Source of the DNA: Arthonia radiata
Taxonomy: Eukaryota; Ascomycota; Arthoniomycetes; Arthoniales; Arthoniaceae
Assembly (NCBI GenBank): GCA_002989075.1
Contig: PSQN01000005.1
Span: 744,001 to 808,000, forward strand
DNA: 64,000 nt
Reading direction: 5' to 3'
The notes beneath the pieces were generated by a model. That model saw only the letters and a list, made by a program, of their open reading frames with translations. It was not told the origin of the DNA and did not search any database. The stretch's first letter is position 1. Each line of letters begins with the position of its first letter. Position numbers and translations under genes: made by a program. This document shows, one piece after another, positions 55,330 through 64,000 of the stretch.

Positions 55330-58300
55330 GTACAAGTATAGCTATTCGCTAATTATACTGCTTAGAACGCTTTTTATAAGTTTGCTATACGTTAAAACTT
55401 AAAAACTTAATATTAAGCTGATACTATATAGTTAATATAGACGTTTTATAGACTATAGCTTATATTCGTAGAATCTATATTTATATTTAAGACGATAACG
55501 GCCCGTATCTTGGTATTTCTAGTCGTATTGCTTAGGCTATTTAATAGCGCGTTCTTACTCTTTCTACCGTTAATAACAACGTTCGACTCTAAATTAACGC
55601 TAGTACAGCTCCTTCTATCCGTTTTAACTTAAATAACTATATATTTAAGTCTTTTATAATTTAAGCTGCCAACAAATCTATTATCTGTATATATATTCGC
55701 TGTCAACAGAACTTAGATAAGTTTATAACGGGAAGAATCGCTCTTATCTACCGGCGCTACTACAGTTCTTGTGCTACCTCTAGCTATTCTACCTAGTATA
55801 GTCTTAATACTAGTACTAGCCCTACTCCTAGTAGTTCTAGTTCTGCTATCTCTACTACTCCGATTACTCCTATTACTTCTATTACTTCTAGTCCTTAAGG
55901 TATATTAACAATTTAACCTTACTTTAACTTAATACTAATATATATTAAAATAGCTTTCGCTTAACTACCTACTAGCTCTATTATAGTTATTTCTCCTCTA
56001 ATTTTGTCTATTTAGCGCTAGTAAGGTACCTACCTATAGTCCTAGTACGGACTATAGCTAAGTTCGATTAATATCTGTATCTTAGTTAACCTAACTATCG
56101 CTAGTAACATTAATTCTAGCGAAGAAGGTAAGTTAACGTAGTCTAACAACGATGCTCGGGTATAGATTTAGTAGGCTCGGCGTAAGATTAACTTCTTTAA
56201 GCAGTAGCTTAATAATAGCAACCATCTTTATCCTTAGATTAGGTAGAACGATAATAATTTTAATAATTATACTACTTAATATATAGTTAATAGACAGTTA
56301 ATAAGTACTTAACGCCTATATAGAGCTACTTTTACTCTAACAATATAATTAATATATATATTACTATATACCTACTTATCTTTGTCTTTAATATCTTATT
56401 TAAAAGTACTATTTAACTTTTATTAAAACTTATACTATAAGCTATATTGTAGCGAATCTAAAGTAGACTTAATGTCTTAAAAGCTTTACTCGGTACGCCG
56501 AAAGAACTTACGGTCCTCCGCAGTATCTTTATTTGCCTATTAAGTAAGATTCTTAAGTATAGCTTTGTCTTTAATATAAGCTAGCTTAAGACGTATTAAG
56601 AGTCTATTAAACTATATAATCTTATCGCTAAGGCGCTAGAGACCTAGTTAAATATAGTCTAGAGGCTTGTTTAAGACTATTAAATTAGCCTCTAAACTAT
56701 TCTATACTGCTAGTAAAGATCTAATAGCTATAAGAAAGATATTCTAGTCTCTATACGTAAGAAGATATATATTAGACTAGTATAGTAATAGCTACTTTAT
56801 AAGTCGCTCGTTAAGTAGATTAAAAAATAGCTTCTTAATAGTTCTATACTCTATAACGTTTTTAAACGTCTAGCGGCTGTTACATCTATTAAGCTAAATT
56901 TACTTAATAAGACCGTTAAAGTGCTTATTTGTAAGATTAACCGGAAAGAAGCTATTAATACGCCCTTTAGTATTAATAAGTATTACCGAAAGTAGAAGGT
57001 CTCGTATAGGCGAATTAATATACTTAGTAGTAAAGATATAAAGAAAGTAAAGCGATTTAATTGTATAGTTGTACGCATTGGCGCCGTAGAAGAGAACGTA
57101 ATAGCGGCGTATATATTTAATAACTATTCTAACGTTGCTATGCTTAATAGTCTACTATAGATTAAGAAACGTTCCGGCGTCCCGAAAGAAGCCTATAAAG
57201 TACTAAAGCTCTTAATTAGTACCTTTACTACGGACTTAGTTATCGATATACTTTACCGTTAATTTAATTAAATACTTAAACTGCTTAACTCTAAGGCTTC
57301 GAATTAAGCTTAAGATTTACTATATTGTTATTAATTAATTAAGCTCTTAATTAACTAGCTAGTACGTAAGAAATTGTCTATTCTAGGTATCCGTTAAAAA
57401 GTCCTTAAGCGCTTAATAGTTACTCTCCTTACTAGAGACGCCTTTGCGTTTAAGCTTCTCTCGGACCTACTGTAGGCGTCCGAGAGAGTTAGAGGTTAAA
57501 TCTAGGCTGTAATATACCTTTATTAGGTTACGAGCAAAGTTTATTTATAAATAAAAGAGGCTAAGTATTAAAAATAGATACTAAAACTAGTCCTGCTTAT
57601 AGACGTTCTCAATATATATTATAACAATTAAATAGACTCGCTGAAGAGTCTTTTAGTCTCTAAAGATAATATAGACAGGCTTAGTATTAAAATACTCGTT
57701 AAGAAAGCCGAGCATCTTATTAATCTTATATTAAATCTTAATATTTCTTTTATTTGTACTCTCGTTAATATTTATTAAGAGAAGTAGAAGAAAATTAAAC
57801 TTAAAAGGAGGCAGAACGTTAACTAATTAACGGTAAATTGTAACGTCTTTAATATTACTTAAAAGGTTATTAATAGCCTTAAGAAACTCTATGTATAGCG
57901 TTTTAAAGCCCTAAGCGGTAAGGCGGTAGGTTATTTATACTAGTACGTTAAAGAAGCTTATAACAGCTATTATACTTAGCGACGTCTTCTTATAGATTAT
58001 CTATTAGGTCGGTAGATAGGTTAGAAGGTCCTTTAGCTAGTATAAAAGTGTAGTCGTTCTAGAGTATATATTCTTTTAAAGCCTTAATATTTAGTACGTT
58101 AATTTAGTTAATTGCTTTAAGTTATTATAGCTATAGATAATAAGCCTACTCTATATAATAAGTTAACGCGGTACTTAATTAGCTTAAGCCTTAAAACTCT
58201 AGTAGTTCTTTATATATATCTTATAGCTTAAGTATACTCTAAGGCGGTTAAATTATATTATTAAGTCTATAAATGCTCTATAATTGTATATCGAAAGCTT

Positions 58301-58850
58301 AAGAATATTAAAAAGAAGATTGTACTTATATAGTTAAGAAGTATATAATAGTATTAAAAGGATAAAGTATATACGCTAGTAGAGGGATAGAACGTACTCC
58401 TCGCTTTAAGGTTAATCAACACGCTTCTGCCGCAATAAACTAAGTAGCAGTTAAGTTAAGTTTAGAGCCTCTTAGTAGTATATCTACTTAATATTTATAT
58501 AGCTAGGGACTATATTAAGCTTCTAAACTTAATTAATCTTATACTTCTTAAACATTAGCTACCTTAAAAGTCTTACTGCTTCTTTTTAAACCTTTACTGA
58601 GAACAATATAGCCTCTATTAACTTATATTAAAGCTTAAGACAATTAAGTAGGTCTTAATTATTATATAAGACCTCTATAAACTTACTAAAGGATGCTTAA
58701 TAACTAGATTAATTTAAGTATACAAGAGACGAAAGAGCGGCATAAAAGATTGTATATTGCTATTAAAGCTCGGAAAGAAGCTAATTAACCTTCTTCTTTT
58801 CGTTTCTCGTTAACTATCGCTTATATTTAAGTTTTTTTTGTTTAATTTGT
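55330..58850 (+). pseudogene. Decayed second coding region of the DNA element, unrecognised
   Basis: After the helicase the plus strand stays coding-like for about 3.5 kb. Visible parts are a block near 55.49-55.53 kb (DDNGPYLGISSRIA), a cysteine pair CQQNLDKF near 55.7 kb followed by YYSSCATSS, a Ser/Thr/Pro-rich linker near 55.8-55.9 kb, and a long Lys/Leu-rich helical region from 56.5 kb on, ending near 58.75 kb in ETKERHKRLYIAIKARKEAN. It may be more than one gene. By position it could encode the transposase, but I see no DDE signature and do not claim one. Confidence 0.4.
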
Positions 58851-59092
58851 TCTTCCCTATTATAAAGTTGTTAAATACGTAATAATGTATTATATACGCT
58901 CTTTAATAACTCTGTACGGCCTATTTTGCTGTTAGAGAAGGATAGAAAAAAAAGGGCTCTAGATCTTGAGATACTCTTTCTACTGTAGTTTTTTTTAGAT
59001 CAATACCTGTTAATTTAGCTATAAAATCCTGTACCGGCGAAGGTGAGTTTTGGGTGTAAAGAAATGCTAAGAAATGTAAAACCCCGCCAAGA

Positions 59093-59181
59093 CTGCTATC
59101 GGGCCTCAGGCCCGTGGGGCGAGCATTTCCTTATCGGGTAATATATCAGCCGAGCGCACGGGCCTGAGTGGACTGAGGCTA
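59093..59181. repeat. Right terminal inverted repeat
   Basis: 89 bases, the inverted partner of 52795-52893, starting CTGCTATCGGGCCTCAG and ending in GGACTGAGGCTA. Confidence 0.8.
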
Positions 59182-59190
59182 CCCTGTCTC
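59182..59190. repeat. Target-site duplication, right copy
   Basis: CCCTGTCTC directly after the right inverted repeat, identical to 52786-52794. Confidence 0.8.
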
Positions 59191-60758
59191 GCTTACTACG
59201 CACTAGCTCGATCAAGACACCGATAGGGTAAGGCTCGGCGCCGGCGGGGAAAGCCAGTGTGAGATGATCACATGAGAACAACAGCGCCGACGATAATCTA
59301 GCCATTTGTAAGCTAGGCATCCGTGAGGCTCACTTATACTTCATGTTGGTATTCGGCTAACCTGTGCGACCCTCAGAGGAAAGCTATTAACGCGAATAGA
59401 CGTCGTTCAAGTCTACCAGCTGTCCTGCTATGCCGCCGTCCGCAAATGGTCGGTATTACCTACATTTACCCGTTCTTACGGCAGCATCTGCTGGTTGGTA
59501 AGGCAAGAGGCCCCACTCCGCGGTTACCAGAGCAGCCCCGACACTGATCCGATGCGATGGGGCGTGTTTCAAGAGGTGAGGTCGCACGACAGCTGATGTA
59601 ATCATTGTAAGCTGAGTCCGTATTGCCTTGTCAGACAACACACTGGCCCAGTCATTGAACATTGCCTAGCGGACGTGCTTGACAGATGACGAAGGTTCGA
59701 TCGATCTGATGGTACAGACTGCTGTCCGTACGCATCCGATTCGGTCCTCACTTTGGGCTACGAGAGGTCGCTGGGCTTATTGCCTACCTCAGACAGTCTC
59801 CTGCATGGTGCGCATCAAATCCAATCTGGCTCCTGCCCGTAATGATCTACGACGAATTCAAGGACGCCTTGCGTCAGTCAAGCGGGGGCTTCTTACTGTG
59901 TCTGACAACACACAAGTCCGAAAGGGCTGCCTTGATTAAGATCTTCAAGGCGAGGTATGTATGCAAGGCGATCTAATTCGACTGCCTCGCTATGATCTGA
60001 GCCAAAACCTTGGCTTACGTTGCCGTATGCGGAGTACAATCAGAGACCCTGCGGCCAACCCCACTGCCTACCATCAAGACACTTTTCATCAGGGCGCATG
60101 AGATAATACACATCGTGATCCAATCATCCGCTGATGCAGCCGAGCAGCCTGCCGTGGCAACGTCGGTTCATGTACTGTTGGCAGTGGGTCGAACAAATCA
60201 GACCCGACTCACGGACTGATGTGGCCGGATGAGGAATCTACACGGACTGATTCAGTCCATCCACTCAGACGTTATCCGCCAGATTTCAATCAGATATTTG
60301 ACAGATCGCTTGACACCCTTAATCGGAAAAGGTTTCAAAGAAGGACTCATCCATCTGAGGGCTGACCTGATTAGCTGTTATTCGGCGTCCGGCTTCAACC
60401 AATCCGGTGTCAACGCTGGTCTCACAACGGAGCCTGAGGTCTGCTCGCAGTTACCCACATGAAAGTTCACCGGATGCGATGGTGCTTGAATCTGCGGAAG
60501 GAACACTTCTCAACATCGTGTATCAGAACGCAAGAACAGCATGAGGACACGCATCTAACATTGTAGAAAGAGCATGAGGACACGCGTCTCACATCGTAGA
60601 ACACGTCGTTGGTATCCTCTAACGGCATAAAAGCTACTACGGCGAACGTGAAAATGGTAGATCAGAACAATCCAAAGCCTTCATCATTAGACTCGGCCTC
60701 TTTACCAGTATAACATTCAGCTTTCAGTTCCAATCTTCATCAGACGAGCATCTAGACT
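59191..60758. other. Intergenic, 1.57 kb, no gene seen
   Basis: Base composition returns to normal right after the target duplication. Short frames have no motif. A CAGACAACACAC/CTGACAACACAC word recurs at about 59634 and 59902. A short tandem pair is listed separately. The last 100 bases should hold the promoter of the small gene at 60759. Confidence 0.4.
60538..60601. repeat. Two-copy tandem repeat, 33-base period
   Basis: AGCATGAGGACACGC is followed by a near-identical continuation ending GTAGAA, in two copies at 60538-60568 and 60571-60601, differing at three positions. Confidence 0.7.
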
Positions 60759-61235
60759 ATGTCAACACAGCAGCAAACAGGTGGCGACGGTACAGGCGAT
60801 GGTGGAGATCGCAAAGGCATGTTGAACAGAATCAAGGCGAAGGTCGAGCACTCGGGGATCGGGCACAAGGCACGTTCTAGCCCACCTCAACTACGGCTCT
60901 GAAGTGGTATACTACCACCTGCAATGCCGCATTGCGTGCTTCTAAGGGGCTGTAACAAAGCCCCTACCTTTGCCGCTTTGATTTGTCAACCCCGGCACCA
61001 ATTTTCTGACAGCCTCTCCAGCATCCAAAATACGCCAATGGCGCTCAAGTCAAGTTTGAAGGTAAAACGCATACCGTCGAATCCAGTGTGTGGAGTACGG
61101 GGTTGAAAGAATTCGTCTACACGATCCCTGACGTCGCCGGACATCCTGCCGAAGATCGCTTGTACGTATCTGATGCCACACTCGTGCACTACGTGGCCCG
61201 ATGTCGTGCTAATTCGAAACAGGGAGCCCGCTTGA
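60759..61235 (+). CDS. Small unrecognised protein, three exons, first intron GC-AG
   Basis: Exons 60759-60869, 61022-61161 and 61223-61235 give 87 residues. Exon 1 (MSTQQQTGGDGTGDGGDRKG, then MLNRIKAKVEHSGIGHK) joins exon 2 (HPKYANGAQVKFEGKTHTVE, SSVWSTGLKEFVYTIPDVAG, HPAEDRL). The join works in phase only if the first intron begins GCACGT (AAG|GCACGT...CTCCAG|CAT); the next GT, four bases on, gives the wrong frame and quick stop. Intron 2 (61162-61222) is standard GTACGT...ACAG with a CTAAT branch site. The second exon has an SH3/Tudor-like strand pattern, but I cannot name the family. A 21-base hairpin lies in intron 1. Confidence 0.58.
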
Positions 61236-61846
61236 AGAAGCGCTTGAGATGGGTTCCGTAGGGCTGCTTCACAAGCTGGACTTGTCGTAGATGTACCTTA
61301 CCGAGTAACCGCAAACCGAGCCTCTCTTCATATCGCTCTGAATTTGATATAACATGCATTGTTGTTGTTGTTGTTGTTGTTGTTCCTCCTGCCGTTTGCC
61401 TGATGCGTGATTGTGAGCAAGGCTCTACGCCTGAAACACCGCGACAGACGATCGTTGAGCTTGACGCGTACGTTAAAGATTGAGAATTGCTAGTAAATAG
61501 GTAACTGCACCCTCGCGTATGGGAGCGGCTCTTTGGACAACCTTCATCTTTTGATCGCATACCTGACACGCGCATCATGCGGTGGATAGAATAAAGCACC
61601 GTAGACACCGGAGCGGCTGCAACCAGCATCTCGCTACTTGCAACAAAGCCAGCCACCTTCGCCATTGCCGGACAAAGCGCTACTCACCCACAGACCTCTG
61701 TCCTACGGTCGCCGACCCTCTCCCAACGACTCCCACACTCTTGCTTCCACTTCCAAGAGCTGCTTTGCGCCCCAAATATCACATTCACCACCATCCATAT
61801 CCCACCCGCTACCGACAGAGCATCCATCCCTCCACGAAAGTCGAAG
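61236..61846. other. Intergenic, 611 bases
   Basis: It holds a trinucleotide microsatellite (listed separately) and pyrimidine-rich promoter-like tracts before the next small gene. No gene was recognised. Confidence 0.4.
61359..61384. repeat. (TTG)n microsatellite
   Basis: About 8.7 uninterrupted copies of TTG over 26 bases. Confidence 0.9.
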
Positions 61847-62080
61847 ATGTCCAAACCACACACCGTAAAACCCGGCCCAACAGCCGCCGAAGCATCAAAA
61901 GACGAGCAGAACAAAGGCGATTACAAGAATCTCGTTGAGAGCATGACGGATAAGGTCGGCGACAAGGGGATTGTTGGCGGGTTGGTGGATCAGGGGAAGG
62001 GGCTTGCTGATGGTGCTGGGAAGTTTGTCAGTCGGGGGTTGGGGAAGTTGGGGGTTGGGAAGGGTGAGGGGGGGAAGTGA
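61847..62080 (+). CDS. Small Gly/Lys-rich unrecognised protein
   Basis: A 77-residue single-exon frame with a good start (GAAGATGTCC). The sequence is hydrophilic then Gly-rich: KNLVESMTDKVGDKGIVGG and LVDQGKGLADGAGKFV, ending GLGKLGVGKGEGGK. The amphipathic, Gly-punctuated middle recalls small stress or membrane-edge proteins of fungi, but no family is claimed. Pyrimidine-rich promoter tracts upstream support a real gene. Confidence 0.55.
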   Translation: MSKPHTVKPGPTAAEASKDEQNKGDYKNLVESMTDKVGDKGIVGGLVDQGKGLADGAGKFVSRGLGKLGVGKGEGGK

Positions 62081-62504
62081 GGTGCTCAGTGATGGTGGAT
62101 GAGGGTTTCTGTGTTGCTCTGCATACGGTACGACGGCTTTTTGGAGGATGATATCCTACTCGGAGGGGTTTCTGTTCGAATAAGATGTCTTCGCGAGTGT
62201 CTCTGGGCAGATCTTTGCATGCTTGAAGCTGGCGCACGTCGCGTTCATATCCAGCTTGCCAGTATGGGATGCATCAAGATAGCTGAGCGTGCGAGCCGGT
62301 AACCCCGTTTCATGTGCTGACACTGTTCCGACATTGTGCGGCGCTCACACGCTTCCATCATGCTCGTTTGCCTCTCGCCACCAGGTGCAGACGCTGTGCA
62401 AACCGGGTCCGTCATGTATATACACTTACGTAAACCGCGCTCCTCATCGGCAAGCCTCGCCATATTGAGGACACTCTTCGTACATCTCCCAAGCGCCAGT
62501 TGCT
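62081..62504. other. Intergenic, 424 bases, no gene seen
   Basis: Nothing recognised; it would hold the 3' end of the small Gly/Lys gene and the promoter of the next gene. Confidence 0.4.
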
Positions 62505-63239
62505 ATGTCTTCAAACTTCGATACCGAGCCTGACGTCCCTGGCCCCGACGCAATCTTCAACAAGCCCCCCATCGATTACACTGGTCCCTGCCGGCGCCCT
62601 TGCTCCCCGCCATGCTCGCCCAAGTCAGCTCCTAGAGTCTTGGCCGATGCTGCCGGAAGTGCGGCGATGGTCGCAAAGGAGACTTCTGAGAACGAGCGGG
62701 ACCGGGCGAGTGATAAGGAAGCAGAATGTGTGTCTAAGAGCGATGGGACGGATGTGCAGCGGTGTCCTTCGTCATACTCACCATCGACATCAGCGACAAG
62801 CTCTGAGGTCACGATTCCTAACCCAAAGGCAGTTTCTAGTAATCTTCCCATCGACTATACCCGCCCTAGAAAGCGTCACTACTCACCGACCCCCTCGCCA
62901 AAGTCTGGGCCAATCCTCATTAATGGCGACCTCGAGTCCTCTTTTGCGCTGCCCGCCGTGGATCAGAAGCTGTCTCCACCTGTACAATCCAAAGGCCGCG
63001 CAAGCATTCGCCAACCGTCGGACTGGGACGATAAAGGCTTCCTGAAAGCGCTTTGGCAGTACTATATGGATACCGAGACGCCGCATGCTGAGGCTGAGAA
63101 GTTGATTGTGACGCATGAGCTCAATTACTACGGGCATCGGTGGCGAGAGGTTGTGTTTGGCGAGAAGCGGGCGGTTGATAAAAGGTGTGATGAAGTGCCT
63201 GCGGGTGATGGCAGGCACCAAGATCGCGACAAGCCGTGA
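62505..63239 (+). CDS. Unrecognised protein with a duplicated Pro/Ser motif and a helical C-terminal domain
   Basis: A single-exon frame of 244 residues. Two copies of a motif stand near residues 18-43 and 110-135: KPPIDYTGPCRRPCSPPCSP and NLPIDYTRPRKRHYSPTPSP, each closing with KS-x-P. The rest of the N-terminal 165 residues is disordered. Residues about 170-225 look folded: DWDDKGFLKALWQYYMDTE followed by AEKLIVTHELNYYGHRWREV. I do not recognise the family. SP-rich copies could be phosphorylation sites. Confidence 0.58.
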   Translation: MSSNFDTEPDVPGPDAIFNKPPIDYTGPCRRPCSPPCSPKSAPRVLADAAGSAAMVAKETSENERDRASDKEAECVSKSDGTDVQRCPSSYSPSTSATSSEVTIPNPKAVSSNLPIDYTRPRKRHYSPTPSPKSGPILINGDLESSFALPAVDQKLSPPVQSKGRASIRQPSDWDDKGFLKALWQYYMDTETPHAEAEKLIVTHELNYYGHRWREVVFGEKRAVDKRCDEVPAGDGRHQDRDKP

Positions 63240-63897
63240 GGCGTGACAGCGTTGTGTTTCTTCGGGATGATCGTGCATCACAGTGTTTCCACACGATTGT
63301 CTATTGGCAATTTGGCAGGCCTATTGTATGACCGCGAAGCGTGCCTTGGCCACTCAACGACCGGCAAAGCGTCAATCCAGAATGGCTATCACAGCAGCTG
63401 TATGCACCGTACGAAGAAACGGGCCAGAAGCGATCTTGCGGCAAAAAGTGACGCACAAAAGACGGCGACAAGATCGCGACACGCCCGGGCTTCTGAGGAG
63501 CTGTCGCGAGGTGCATATTGAATAGGTCGGAAGAAGGTACGTCAGTGGGCCTCCTGCCCTGTAGAGTATAGAGCGGGCACAGCGGGCTACGAATCTAGTC
63601 TGGTATGACGCACTTCCGTGGGGCGAAGACATCGCTAATGAGTACCGATTGCCGAATTGGGCCTACTGAGTTTTGTACAAAGCTTCTTTCATGCGGTCTA
63701 ATCAAGAGCTGTCATGAATCCACTGCTGAAGTATGCATCTTCTCGCTCTGCTCGCATGATGCTGATCGTCTCGTACACCTCTTATAAGCTTACCAGGTGG
63801 TTCACTTCGATCAATGTAGCCCTTCAATCATAGGAAATCAAGCAAGACCGCGCTTGAGGTCTTTTCTGAACAGTAAAGGGATATTTGTTTTGCCAAG
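63240..63897. other. Intergenic, 658 bases, no gene seen
   Basis: Short frames only; no motif, repeat or RNA gene was recognised. Confidence 0.4.
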
Positions 63898-64000
63898 ATG
63901 TTACCAGCACCGGATTCTCATTCTCCTTCTGACGGTGCGCGTGCATCATCCAAAGAGACTGGAATTAGCAACATAGATTCTTCTTCTATTATGCCTGATG
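63898..64000 (+). CDS. Possible start of a gene running off the window
   Basis: An ATG in GCCAAGATGTTACC opens a frame that is still open at the window end (34 codons, Ser-rich: LPAPDSHSPSDGARASSK). The start context is good, but the length is too short to judge. Confidence 0.3.
   Translation, partial: MLPAPDSHSPSDGARASSKETGISNIDSSSIMPD

Larger units (their letters stand above)
52795..59181 (+). mobile_element. 6.4 kb DNA transposon with terminal inverted repeats, 9-base target duplication and a RecQ-type helicase gene
   Basis: The element spans 6387 bases. Its outer ends are inverted copies (TAGTCTCAGCCCGCTCAG on the left; its counterpart on the right differs only by transitions), and the nine bases CCCTGTCTC flank both sides. 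The interior is AT-rich with dense TpA and many stops, the RIP footprint. Two decayed plus-strand coding regions can be followed: a RecQ-like helicase (from 52970) and a second long frame of unknown kind (about 55.3-58.9 kb). The geometry (long inverted repeats, 9-base duplication) matches Mutator-like elements such as fungal Hop, but a RecQ helicase is not usual there, and I did not identify a DDE transposase. Superfamily is therefore uncertain. Confidence 0.8.

Noticed and set aside
52795-59181. Reading the second repeat island as a Starship-type giant element
   Set aside because: Starships have a tyrosine recombinase captain and no long inverted repeats; this unit has inverted ends and a 9-base duplication, and no captain was recognised.

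Overview
The window looks like a nuclear contig of a filamentous ascomycete, probably a Dothideomycete. Genes carry short introns (about 45-70 bases, GT-AG with CTAAC/CTGAC-like branch sites). The protein families are fungal: Zn2Cys6 regulator, NACHT-ankyrin protein, HSP9/12 protein, methylisocitrate lyase, and others. Two blocks of repeat DNA are AT-rich, dense in TpA, and differ between their own repeats almost only by transitions, which is the footprint of repeat-induced point mutation (RIP). The class is inferred; no marker gene was compared.

Left arm, 1-33.4 kb, is ordinary gene space. In order it holds: a SET-domain protein (cut by the window edge), a TRIP4/Rqt4-like zinc-finger protein, a zinc alcohol/formaldehyde dehydrogenase, a PPIL1-like cyclophilin, a Zn2Cys6 regulator, a 5.7 kb gene-free stretch, glutamate decarboxylase, an HSP9/12 stress protein, a WBP11-like splicing protein, an FAD monooxygenase, a DUF1349 protein, a seven-exon NACHT-ankyrin (NLR-like) protein, a secreted Pro/Ala-rich protein, a mitochondrial 2-methylisocitrate lyase, the Fe-S assembly ATPase Cfd1, and an APH-like kinase gene interrupted by one in-frame TAG.

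First repeat island, 33.4-45.4 kb: a Ty1/Copia element on the minus strand with about 134-base terminal repeats, split by a Ty3/Gypsy chromovirus-type element (35239-42578, plus strand) with about 473-base LTRs and a perfect 5-base target duplication (TATAA). Both are RIP-degraded fossils.

Gene pocket, 45.4-52.8 kb: the queuine tRNA-ribosyltransferase accessory subunit (starting only 190 bases from the Copia terminal repeat), a nitronate monooxygenase, a protein with three copies of a motif I do not recognise, and a chain of unrecognised reading frames.

Second repeat island, 52.8-59.2 kb: a 6.4 kb DNA element with imperfect 89-99 base terminal inverted repeats and a 9-base target duplication (CCCTGTCTC). 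Its first decayed gene is a RecQ-type helicase; the second long decayed frame is unrecognised. This unusual gene content is the strongest candidate for something undescribed.

Right arm, 59.2-64 kb: small unrecognised genes, one with a GC-AG intron whose donor hexamer (GCACGT) matches the GC-AG intron inferred in the glutamate decarboxylase gene. All products and splice sites are read by eye from the sequence; no database search was run.
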